This document shows, in pieces, positions 55,874 through 64,000 of a DNA stretch of 64,000 nucleotides (positions within the stretch are counted from its first letter, which is position 1; each line of letters begins with the position of its first letter). Position numbers and translations under genes: made by a program. Source of the DNA: CAVOGJ01 sp963700865 (GTDB taxonomy: Bacteria > Planctomycetota > Planctomycetia > Pirellulales > Pirellulaceae). Location: contig CAVOZC010000018.1 in NCBI GenBank assembly GCA_963700865.1, positions 744,001 through 808,000 on the forward strand. The letters are read 5' to 3'. Under the pieces are notes generated by a model. It was not told the DNA's origin, did no database searches, and was given only the letters and a program-made list of their open reading frames with translations.

Positions 55874-57166
55874 GTGGGCGTCAACACTCAAACGAAATCG
55901 TCTCTGCAAGACCGAGCCCGTACGGTATTTCCGGGTGCGTCCCTGGGTGAATACGACCTGCCCCCCGAGCTGTCGACGGTGCTCGTCCGTGGGAAAGGCT
56001 GCCATGTAGTCGACGTCGACCAGCGAGAGCGCCTGGACCTCACCATGGGTTGGGGATCGCTGCTGCTAGGGCACGCGCATCCGGCGGTTGTCGAGGCGGT
56101 CGCCGCACGCGTTGCGGAAGGTGCGAACTTTGCCTACGTAAACGAACCCGCGCTGTTGCTCGCCGAAGAACTGGTCCGCGCGATTCCTTGCGCGGAAAAG
56201 GTCCGCTTTTGCGCGTCTGGTACGGAGGCCACCATGTACATGCTGCGACTGGCTCGAGCCTTTACGCAACGGCCGAAGGTTTTGAAGTTTGAAGGAGCTT
56301 ATCATGGCGCCAATGAGACAGGCGTGATGAGTCTCTTTCCTCAGCGGTTGCTCGAGTTTCCAGCCGCGGAACCCAATTCGGCGGGCGTCGATGCCGCAGT
56401 GGCCCGCAATACGTTGATTGCTCCGTACAACGACCTGACGACGACGCGGCGGATCCTTGAAATGCACGCCGGCGAAGTGGCGGCCATCATCGTCGAGCCA
56501 CTCCACCGCTGTACCCTGCCCCAGCCTGGATTCCTGGCCGGTTTGCGGGAATTGACGCACGAGTTGGGAATGCTGCTGCTGTTTGACGAGGTGGTGACCG
56601 GCTTTCGTCTGGCTTACGGAGGCGCCCAGGAATACTACGGGGTTATTCCCGACCTGGCCGCCTACGGCAAAGGTCTGGGCGGCGGTTTTCCCATCGGAGC
56701 CATCACCGGCCGTGGCGAGATTCTCGACCTGGTAGACGAGTCCCGTATGGGCGACCCTCGCTATGTCTGGTACGCCTCGTCCGTGGGTGGGAACCCGGTG
56801 AGTGCCACCGCGGCACTTGTCACCTTGGAGGAATTGCGTCAGCCAGGCGTCTACGGTCGACTTTTTAAAACAGGAAGTCGCGTGCGTGAGGGCATCCGCG
56901 ACCTGCTCGCCGAGTGCGGCATTGCGGGGCAGGTGCTCGGAGACGGTCCGCTGTGTGCCCTCGTATTCAGTGATCAAGCCGTCACCGACTATCGCTCGGC
57001 ACATCAAGCGGATCGCCAACGCGGCCGGCAATTTGCGCTGGCCCTGTTTCGCGAGGGCGTTTTTCTCAATCCCATGTCGACAAAAATGTATCTTTCGCTC
57101 GCGCATCAAGATGCGGACGTCGCAGAATTTCTGGGCATTGTGCAGCGCGTCTTGTCCGATTTCTGA
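55874..57166 (+). CDS. class III aminotransferase-like PLP enzyme (GSA aminomutase/PbfA-like)
   Basis: About 430 residues. Fold-type I: GKGCHVVDVDQRERLDLTMG, RFCASGTEATMYMLRLARAF, KFEGAYHGANETGVMS, IIVEPLHRC, LLLFDEVVTGFRLAYGGAQ and the PLP Lys in AAYGKGLGGGFPIGAITGRG. The sequence resembles glutamate-1-semialdehyde aminomutase. PbfA, a lyase converting 1-hydroxy-2-aminoethylphosphonate to phosphonoacetaldehyde, has the same look and travels with the genes found across the strand here. The start at GTG 55874 has AAAGGA upstream; the frame is open from 55769. Confidence 0.82.
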   Translation: MGVNTQTKSSLQDRARTVFPGASLGEYDLPPELSTVLVRGKGCHVVDVDQRERLDLTMGWGSLLLGHAHPAVVEAVAARVAEGANFAYVNEPALLLAEELVRAIPCAEKVRFCASGTEATMYMLRLARAFTQRPKVLKFEGAYHGANETGVMSLFPQRLLEFPAAEPNSAGVDAAVARNTLIAPYNDLTTTRRILEMHAGEVAAIIVEPLHRCTLPQPGFLAGLRELTHELGMLLLFDEVVTGFRLAYGGAQEYYGVIPDLAAYGKGLGGGFPIGAITGRGEILDLVDESRMGDPRYVWYASSVGGNPVSATAALVTLEELRQPGVYGRLFKTGSRVREGIRDLLAECGIAGQVLGDGPLCALVFSDQAVTDYRSAHQADRQRGRQFALALFREGVFLNPMSTKMYLSLAHQDADVAEFLGIVQRVLSDF

Positions 57167-57450
57167 ACGTCACCGGCGACTCGGGTTGAGAGAATTTGCC
57201 GCGCCGGCAAACTGGGCAAGACACTAGTCGTTTCTTAACGCAATCGTCGCAGAACCATCATCAGTTTCTCATCGGGTCTTCGCCGAAATTCGCGCGACAA
57301 ACGTTACCTTGTCGGCTCACGCTCGTCGGGCGGCGCACGCCCGACTCTGGCCGACGAGTGTGAACTCGGGGCCGGAGTAGTTTTGGGGGCAGGGCCTTGT
57401 CGTGACGGCGGTTTTTCGCGTTTTGCATCCTTTGGGGGAGTACAGATTCA

Positions 57451-59121
57451 ATGAATAGGGATTTTCCACGTTTGGTCGTTGTGATGCTGATGTTGGGCGG
57501 ATGGGCTCAGGCGCAGTCACTCAACACCGTCGTCTTCCAGGAGAATTTTGACAGCCTGGTGCTCGAGGAAAGTGTGAATGAGCGTTTGGGTACCGTGATC
57601 GTGACGCGCGAGGCCTCCGATCCGGATTCGACGCCTATTCCGAACGCCTTCTCGCCCGTGGGTCCGGTCGGCTGGAGTGTCAACCGCACGACGTTTGGCA
57701 TGTTTGATGGCGTCCCGAGCGACACATATTCTCCCTCGCCGACGATTGGAAACGTGGGCGTGCCAGGCACGGGCGCGGCCGACTATGGCGTCGACGAATG
57801 GGAGGGCTGGAATTTCGCGCGGAAAGACTTTTGGGTAGAGGCCGCCGGCGAGCAGGACCGCGAGTTGTTCACGAATGCGTCCGGTACGGTGGCTGTCGCT
57901 GACCCCGATGAGTACTACGACCTGGGGGACGGTCCGAGCGGGAGTGGTGGGTATTACAACTCGAGCATGAGCACGCCGTCGATTGCCGTGTCGGGCGGCG
58001 TTGCCGGCAATTTTTACACGCTCAGCTTTGATTCGAGCTGGCGTCCCGAAGCATTTGACGATGACCATCCATCCGGCCTGATCAATGCGAACAACCAGGC
58101 GGTCGAGTTGCTGGCCCGCTTTAGTGACGGCGGTGTCGTCGTGGTTGACGGCTGGAATTCGGATGACACCAGTCCCACCTTCAAAGATGACGCGCCCAAT
58201 GAGCGGGTGGATGCGCTTGTTTTCGCACCCCCTGGGGTCGATGCGGTCACGTTCGAGTTCAATATTGCCAACGCGGGCAATGATTGGTGGTGGGCCGTGG
58301 ACAACATCGACTTGGTTGAGGGGCTCGCACCGGGGGGCATGTCGGTTTACAGCGAAGACTTCGAGAGCGTAGTCCTCGGTGCCAGCGTCAATGAGCGACA
58401 GGCCTTTGACAAGACCACCGTGGCCGAGGCCACCCCGGATACCTTCGCGCGTCCCGATTCGTTTACACACACCGCTCCAGATGGCTGGGCGATTGACAAC
58501 ACCGGCCTTCCCGGAGGTGGCGTCTCGCGGGACGACGTGGGCGTGTTCGAATTCGAGGGTTGGAGCTTCATGACCCGAGAGTTCTGGAACTTCGCGGACA
58601 CGCAGGGACGAGAAGACTTCTTGAAGTGTGTCGGTAACTGTGCGGTGGCGGATTCGGATGAGTTCGACGATCTCAATGACGGGAATGATGGAGGACCGCT
58701 GGACACCCTGCTGATCACGCCCGAAATCGATATCACATCCGTTCCCGAGGGGGAACTGGGACTGCTCTTCGATTCGTCCTGGAGAGACGAAGACGCGCAG
58801 ACGGCCCTGATCACCGCCGAGTTCTTTGATGCCGACGGCAATTCACTGGGTACGGTCGAAGCGTTGCGTTGGGAGTCGGACCCGGCATCGTTGTTTTTCC
58901 ATAACGAGAACTACAACGAGACGGTCTTGATGGGCGTGGATAACCCGGCCGGTGCCGCCTCGGTCCAGCTGACCTTTGCGTACTTGGGAGGCAGCAACAA
59001 CTGGTGGTGGGCGGTGGACAATATTCAGGTCGGTGTGGTCCCCGAGCCCTCGACATTGGGACTGCTCGGTATCTCGTTGCTGGCCTTGCTGGCCCGCTTT
59101 CGTAGTCGGTTAGGGGTTTAG
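57451..59121 (+). CDS. PEP-CTERM protein with two copies of a W-rich domain
   Basis: 556 residues. Signal peptide to about residue 24 (GGWAQAQS). Two homologous domains (about 30-290 and 300-525) each start VxxEDFESxxLxxSVNER and contain EGWxFxxxxFW, a RE-x-F motif, VADPDEYYD or VADSDEFDD, and end NDWWWAVDNIDL or NNWWWAVDNIQV. The C-terminus is a PEP-CTERM sorting signal (VPEPSTLGLLGISLLALLAR, then basic). Exosortase systems process such proteins for surface export. GGGGGAG precedes the ATG. Confidence 0.85.
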   Translation: MNRDFPRLVVVMLMLGGWAQAQSLNTVVFQENFDSLVLEESVNERLGTVIVTREASDPDSTPIPNAFSPVGPVGWSVNRTTFGMFDGVPSDTYSPSPTIGNVGVPGTGAADYGVDEWEGWNFARKDFWVEAAGEQDRELFTNASGTVAVADPDEYYDLGDGPSGSGGYYNSSMSTPSIAVSGGVAGNFYTLSFDSSWRPEAFDDDHPSGLINANNQAVELLARFSDGGVVVVDGWNSDDTSPTFKDDAPNERVDALVFAPPGVDAVTFEFNIANAGNDWWWAVDNIDLVEGLAPGGMSVYSEDFESVVLGASVNERQAFDKTTVAEATPDTFARPDSFTHTAPDGWAIDNTGLPGGGVSRDDVGVFEFEGWSFMTREFWNFADTQGREDFLKCVGNCAVADSDEFDDLNDGNDGGPLDTLLITPEIDITSVPEGELGLLFDSSWRDEDAQTALITAEFFDADGNSLGTVEALRWESDPASLFFHNENYNETVLMGVDNPAGAASVQLTFAYLGGSNNWWWAVDNIQVGVVPEPSTLGLLGISLLALLARFRSRLGV

Positions 59122-59318
59122 CAAAGATCGATCGCCAACGACCACGATCGCGGGGAATCGATCCCGCGATCGTGGATTTCGATAGGTGGGATGAAAAAGG
59201 GGTGGCGGTCTTTCGCACAGAGTGTTCTGGCTGACGTACTGCTCGAGCCCTATCGCACAGATGCAAGTCAACGGCTGGCCTGACCGGTCGGTAGAACAGG
59301 CGTCCATCGTTTCAGGAA

Positions 59319-60780
59319 ATGGAATCTCTAATGATCATCAGAATTCGCCTTGTCGTCCTCGCAGCGGCCGTTAGTTCGGTTCTGGCGTCGAGTCAGGCAT
59401 ATGCCGTGGACCTGTTTGCGGAGGACTTCGAGGGGCTGACACTCAAGCCCATCGTGACGTTTGAAAGTGAATTGCGGAGCCGCGCGGCCTGGACCGACGT
59501 TGCCCCGACCGGTTGGACCGTCGACAACTCCCAGGTAGCCACGTTTGGCAATCCCAACTCGGGGGTCGTCGAGTTCGAGGGTTGGCGGTTCGTGGATAAG
59601 GAGTGGTGGATTCAGACGTCTGGGGGCCAGGAGCGGGAGCAATTCCTGAACGCCTCGGGCATTGTGGCCGTGGCCGACCCGGATGAATGGGACGACTTTG
59701 GTACGCCGTCCCCTTCGAGTCTGGGCTTCTTTGATGCCCGACTGACAACGCCCGCGATTTCTCTAGCCGGCGTTCAGCCGAACGAGGCGAAGGCCTTCTT
59801 TCATTCTTCGTGGCGCGATGAAGCCAAGCAGAAGGCGACCCTAACGGCCCACTACAACGATGCGGCCAATACGTCGATCGAGATCCTCCGTTGGGAGTCG
59901 GAGCCAAACTTGCCGGGGGATATCCCGAACCCGTTTTTTAAGGATGATGCGCCCAATGAGGGGGTGACGATCGACTTGATGAACCCGTCGGGCGCGAGCA
60001 GCGTGCAGCTTGAGTTTCGCGTGTTTGACGCGGGCAATAATTGGTGGTGGTCGTTCGACAATCTGAAAGTGTTTACGGGTGACGGTCCTTCTTCCGATGG
60101 GGCGCTGCGTGCCATCATCGACCGAGGCACGAACAACATCAAAATTTTGAATGGAACGGGCGAACCGGTCGAGCTGCGAGGTTATTCGATTCGATCTGGA
60201 GCCGGTGCGATCGACGAGGAGGCGGCGAGCTACCTGTCCGACATCGACCCGACGTCCGGTTGGCTGCGGGCTACGAACTTCAATGACGGGGCCTGGGATC
60301 TCAGCGAAGTCCATCTCACAAGTGATACGCTGGTGGCGGACGGGGAGATCAACTTCGGCGACGACGTGTGGATTAACTTCTATCGCGACTCGTCCGACTT
60401 CACCTTCGAGTACCTGGTCGCGGGAAGCAATGATCCGATTCAGGGCATTATCGAGGTGCGAGGCAATGGAGGCGATTCGTTCCCGTTTCTCGATCTCAAT
60501 TACAGCGGCGACATCGAGATCGGCGATTGGGTCAGCGTTCAAAGACGGGTTCGGGACCAGCCTCGTCGGGTTGCCCGAGGCCCAACGCTACAACCTGGGT
60601 GACCTCGACAACAACGGCGAGCATACGCACAACGACTTCCTCGAGTTCGTGCGACTCTACGACGCGGCCAATGGCCAAGGCTCCTTTGCGCGGGACCTGG
60701 CCAGCTTGCCCGAGCCAGGCTCGTGCGCGCTGGTGCTGCTTGGCAGCCTGGGCGTCCTGGGTATCTGCCGGCGCGGTCGC
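59319..60780 (+). CDS. PEP-CTERM protein, unit 1 of a fused series, frameshifted
   Basis: Signal peptide (ending QAYAVDLF), one W-rich domain (EDFEGLTLKPIVTFESELRS ... NNWWWSFDNLKVF), then a second beta-rich domain (IIDRGTNNIKILNGTGEPVE, WDLSEVHLTSDTLVADGEIN). Near 60528 an extra G in TGGG shifts the frame; beyond it AFKDGFGTSLVGLPEAQRYN and DLDNNGEHTHNDFLEFVRLY form a dockerin-like calcium stretch before PEP-CTERM (LPEPGSCALVLLGSLGVLGI, then CRRGR). No stop follows in this frame: the reading runs on into unit 2 at GTG 60781. One TGA overlaps that GTG (GTGA) in the next frame. Confidence 0.78.
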
Positions 60781-62434
60781 GTGACACAACGGACCTTGGT
60801 CGTATTGTTTGGACTCGCGGTGATCGGAACGCTGGTGGACACGAGCCAAGCCCAATTAACGCTCCTCTTCGAAGACTTTGAGGGGCTTGAGCTAGGGTCC
60901 AACGTGGAAGAGGGTGACATTCTGCAGGAGGTATGGACGCTTACGCCGCCCGTGGGCTGGAATATCGATAATTCGGGCATGCCCGGGGATATTAATAACC
61001 CGGATGAGAATGGTGTCCGAGAATGGTACGGGTGGTCGTTTGCCAAGAAGGACTGGTGGTCTGACGTGGCCGGCGATCAGGATCGATCACTATTCAGCCG
61101 CGGCACGGGAACGGTGATGGTGGCCGATTCGGACGAATGGGACGACCAGGATGGGGCGGCGCGGGAGGCCATCGCGACCAGCGTTACGCCCACGAACTTC
61201 TACGACACGTTGATCAACACCGCGTCCGTGCCGATTCCCAGCGGGATTCCGGCGGGCCGCATTCAACTCACGTTCGATTCCTCGTGGCGTCCCGAAGGCT
61301 TCGATGATCTGGACAACACCAACAATCAGGAAGCGTACGTGAATGTCCGCTATGACAACGGGAGTCCCATCGAGGTGCTTCGCTGGGATTCGGACCCCGA
61401 GTCCGATTTCTTTCACGACGACAACCCGAACGAACGTGTGTCCCTTGATCTTCAGTATGACGGCCTGGCCAGTAACCTGCAGCTCGAGTTTGGCTATGGG
61501 AATGCCTGGAACGACTGGTGGTGGGCCATCGACAACATCCTCGTCTCGGTCCCCGCGGACCCCTCGGTGCTGGTGATCGATCCCGTTTCCGGAGCTGGAT
61601 TTCTGGAAGGAGGCGACGTCATTTCCGTCTCGAAGAAATCGATTGACATTCAGAGTGCCAAGGGCGTGCTCACCCCTGAGACATTCACCGGTTTGAGTGG
61701 CGTCAATCCGAATCAGGTGGATGGTCCCGACCCGGGAACCGTGGCCGGCGACAGTCTGGGAGAACAATGGGAAGTGCTCACCAATACGGACAACCGTTTC
61801 TTCGAAGCGTTTCTCTTTGGCGACACGGAATTCAACATCAACCGTTCCGAGTTCATGGGAATCATCTTCGACTCGTCAACGAGTATCGAAGATCGGGATG
61901 TGACATTCACTTACAGCACGTCCACGGGCGACGTGATTGAAGGAGTGGTCGTTTACGAGACGCGTGTTGATGGCGATTTTGATAACGACGGGGACTACGA
62001 CTGTACCGACATCGACGCGCTGGTGGCGGCCATCGCCGCGAACGGTAATGACCCGCTGTTCGATTTGAATGGAGACAATCTGGTGGACCTGACTGATCGA
62101 GATCTGTGGCTGGCGTTCGCGGGTGCTGTGAATCTGGATTCCGGCAGCGCGTATCTGCTGGGTGATGCCAATCTGGACGGCGTGGTGGACGTATCCGACT
62201 TTAATTTATGGAACAGTAACAAGTTCAACGCGGCGGCGGCGTGGTGCGCGCGGCGATTTCAATGCCGATGGCTTCGTCGATGTGTCGGACTTCAACACCT
62301 GGAACTCGAACAAGTTCAATTCCGCCCTGCGTGGAACCGTCGTGCCTGAACCGGCCACGATGACCCTGGCCGGACTGCCGCTGTTGCTGCTGGCGAGTTT
62401 CCTCCGCGTTCGGAAAGCGGGCACGCGGAGGTGG
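60781..62434 (+). CDS. PEP-CTERM protein, unit 2, in frame with units 1 and 3, frameshifted
   Basis: From GTG 60781 a new signal peptide (RTLVVLFGLAVIGTLVDTSQ) leads to a W-rich domain (EDFEGLELGSNVEEGD ... NDWWWAIDNILV). A long beta domain follows (GLSGVNPNQVDGPDPGTVAG), then calcium-type repeats DFDNDGDYDCTDIDALVAAI and GDANLDGVVDVSDFNLWNSN. One extra base near 62253 shifts the frame; beyond it GDFNADGFVDVSDFNTWNSN and the PEP-CTERM VVPEPATMTLAGLPLLLLAS. No stop codon lies at the end in any near frame; translation continues into unit 3. Confidence 0.75.
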
Positions 62435-63691
62435 TTGGTTGCCGCCCTCGCGGTTTGTGCCTGTCTCCCTTACCTGACGCCCGAAGCAGCACACGCGTTT
62501 ACCCTCGACCGCAACTACCGGATGGGAGACGATCCGCTGGAGACGGCGGTCGTCGGCGGACTGGTCGCCAGCTCGGGAAGCGGCACACGCGACTCGGAGG
62601 GCCAGTCGGGAATGAATCAGCTGATCCATATGCTGGGTAAGTCGCGGCTGAATAGCGCCTTGCGCCCCAAGTACGTCAATGTCACGGATCGACCGGACGG
62701 CGTCTCTGGTTTTGGCATTCAACTCAATCCGATGGGCGTCGAGCGGGCCTATCTGCACACAGGTTTTACTGAAGCCCTTAATTTTCCTGAGCGTTCTCCC
62801 TCGTCTATTTTCGCACCGGGTGGCACGATCGATTACACGATTATCAGCGATCGAGGGTTTCAGTTATGGACCAAGCCCACGCTGGTGCGAGAATCGGATA
62901 TCGTCATGGATACGAATCAGCACGGCGCCCTTATCGATGCGAATAACCACTTTGCCATGCGGTACGCTGAATTCGACTATGCCACCGATGTGGTACCTGT
63001 GGCCAACACCTGGTATCACTTGTCGGTCGTTCGCCCCTTTGGTCCGGACAATGGATCGATCTTCTACATCAACGGCGTCGCGGAAGCGGCGGCCTTTGGC
63101 CAGTATCGCATCGAACGGGTCGTCAATGAGGATACGCCGTCGTCTAACATTGCGGATCTGGACACCAGCCCGTTGGTCGTGGGAGCCAGCACGGGACTCG
63201 ATCATGGATTGAGCCGTTACTACAGTGGCGTGGTCGATGACCTGGAGATCTTCGTCATGGGTCTGAACGCGGCGAACGACTTTGGCGAATACAACTTCAT
63301 TACCGACAACGGTTACGCCAGGGAGTTTCGGCCCTTGACCGACGGCGACATCGACGGCGATGGCGATGTGTCGCTGCTGGATGCCCAGTTGTTTGCGGAT
63401 AACTGGTTGCGGGAAAAGCGGCTGGCATGGACCGATGCCAACGGACGGCTGGAATCGCTGGTGGTCGGGGACCTCGAATCGCGGAACTGGGGTGACTTCA
63501 ACTACGACGGCATCACGAATTTGGCGGACTGGGCGATCTTGAACAACGCGGATCCCATGGCCGGCGGGTTGGCGATGCAGCTGATCCAGAATGTGCCAGA
63601 ACCGACGGCTGGGCTGGCACTCTTGCTGGGCGGCAGTCTGCTCTTCTCGCGTCGCCGAAAAAACGTTCATTCCCGTTCATCACGTGCATGA
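62435..63691 (+). CDS. PEP-CTERM LamG-like protein, unit 3 of the fused series
   Basis: Directly after the unit 2 sorting signal a hydrophobic segment (LVAALAVCACLPYLTPEAAH) ends AHA, a signal peptidase site. The mature part (FTLDRNYRMGDDP) is a LamG-like fold (GFQLWTKPTLVRESDIVMDT, TWYHLSVVRPFGPDNGSIFY, GVVDDLEIFVMGLNA). Dockerin-type lines follow (DGDIDGDGDVSLLDAQLFAD, GDFNYDGITNLADWAILNNA), then PEP-CTERM (NVPEPTAGLALLLGGSLLFS, basic tail) and a stop. TTG 62435 with GGAGG three bases upstream is a possible internal start. Confidence 0.75.
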   Translation: MVAALAVCACLPYLTPEAAHAFTLDRNYRMGDDPLETAVVGGLVASSGSGTRDSEGQSGMNQLIHMLGKSRLNSALRPKYVNVTDRPDGVSGFGIQLNPMGVERAYLHTGFTEALNFPERSPSSIFAPGGTIDYTIISDRGFQLWTKPTLVRESDIVMDTNQHGALIDANNHFAMRYAEFDYATDVVPVANTWYHLSVVRPFGPDNGSIFYINGVAEAAAFGQYRIERVVNEDTPSSNIADLDTSPLVVGASTGLDHGLSRYYSGVVDDLEIFVMGLNAANDFGEYNFITDNGYAREFRPLTDGDIDGDGDVSLLDAQLFADNWLREKRLAWTDANGRLESLVVGDLESRNWGDFNYDGITNLADWAILNNADPMAGGLAMQLIQNVPEPTAGLALLLGGSLLFSRRRKNVHSRSSRA

Positions 63692-63701
63692 GGTACGAAG
63701 A

Positions 63702-64000
63702 ATGCTATGTCTGAGGAAAAGTCGCGTGGAAATCCCACGCGTTGGTTTTACGCTTGTCGAATTGCTGGTCGTCATCGCCATCATCGGCATCCTGGTGGCT
63801 CTGCTCCTGCCGGCGGTGAATGCGGCCCGAGAGGCGGCGCGGCGAACGCAATGCACCAACAATCTCAAGCAATTGGGGTTGGCTCTGATGAACTACGAGT
63901 CGGCCCGTAAAGTGTTGCCGCCAGGCGCCTACCTGGGTGAAGGGAGTGCCTGGTCCGCCTACATCCTGCCCTATCTAGAAGAAGGTCAGTTGTTCGAGGA
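63702..64000 (+). CDS. DUF1559 prepilin-like protein, 3' end outside window
   Basis: The first 99 residues show the type IV prepilin-like N-terminus (VGFTLVELLVVIAIIGILVA, LLLPAVNAAREAARRTQCTN) followed by the DUF1559 start (NLKQLGLALMNYESARKVLP, GSAWSAYILPYLEEGQL). Prepilin peptidase is expected to cleave before the Phe. It is 10 bp downstream of the PEP-CTERM series and may share its transcript. Confidence 0.88.
   Translation, partial: MLCLRKSRVEIPRVGFTLVELLVVIAIIGILVALLLPAVNAAREAARRTQCTNNLKQLGLALMNYESARKVLPPGAYLGEGSAWSAYILPYLEEGQLFE

Noticed and set aside
61090..61767. 225-residue minus-strand open frame
   Set aside because: Antisense to PEP-CTERM unit 2, which has clear domain and calcium-repeat evidence.
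1..64000. CRISPR arrays, rRNA or tRNA genes
   Set aside because: No regularly spaced repeats or recognisable RNA genes were seen by eye; a tRNA could be missed without a covariance search.

Overview
This 64 kb window looks like chromosome of a planctomycete (Planctomycetota, Pirellulales-like). The evidence is gene content: DUF1559 prepilin-like proteins, PEP-CTERM proteins with W-rich repeats, an ECF sigma factor beside a membrane Ser/Thr kinase, DUF4914, DUF5690, YbaY- and LamG-type secreted proteins, and many transposase remnants. No rRNA, tRNA or CRISPR array was recognised by eye. About 17 otherwise recognisable genes carry a single indel, several in G or C runs. Either the assembly has unpolished indel errors or many genes are decaying, so reading frames here need care.

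Layout. 1-5.2 kb: a cation antiporter and a DedA-like protein, then IS wreckage (an IS5-type element inserted in an IS4-type remnant, and an internally deleted element with intact terminal repeats) around a nucleotidyltransferase gene. 5.2-9.3 kb: a small membrane protein, a sugar-binding protein, then a gene graveyard where pieces of an alpha-L-rhamnosidase, a sugar isomerase, a DoxX protein and a nitroreductase are butted together. 9.3-16.1 kb: class II amidotransferase, a SelD that is itself a selenoprotein, an ECF sigma/kinase pair, and AraC and PhzF fragments. 16.2-18.0 kb: a CPA-type antiporter.

18.2-24.6 kb: the least ordinary region. A co-directional cluster encodes two copies of a small secreted six-cysteine protein, each followed by a membrane-anchored partner, then a C39-peptidase-like/rhodanese membrane fusion and a MauE-like/prepilin fusion. 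The copies are near-identical at the 5' end of the small gene and the 3' end of the partner gene but diverge between. Each has a TTGACA box followed by a G tract of different length (8 and 11), and direct repeats flank the whole cluster. The genes overlap and appear translationally coupled. The inferred theme is export, processing and thiol chemistry of cysteine-rich proteins.

24.7-45.4 kb: DUF4914, a VOC protein, a PatB/MalY aminotransferase, a PDZ/YbaY protein, a PstS-like protein, an NfnAB-type transhydrogenase, a three-rhodanese sulfurtransferase, fasciclin, URO-D fragments, MscS, the PPDK regulator PpsR, and a HlyD-ABC-FtsX-FtsX export operon.

45.9-57.2 kb: a phosphonate (2-aminoethylphosphonate) catabolism operon on the minus strand: a DUF5690 transporter-like protein, a PhnZ-like HD oxygenase, an FAD oxidoreductase, PhnX, DedA, an alcohol dehydrogenase, a small membrane protein and a LamG-like protein. 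Divergent from it are a calcineurin-like phosphatase and a class III aminotransferase-like enzyme that could be the PbfA-type lyase of the same pathway.

57.4-64 kb: tandem PEP-CTERM proteins built from a shared domain. After correcting two indels, three of them read as one continuous frame in which internal PEP-CTERM signals run straight into new signal peptides. A DUF1559 gene starts at the right edge.
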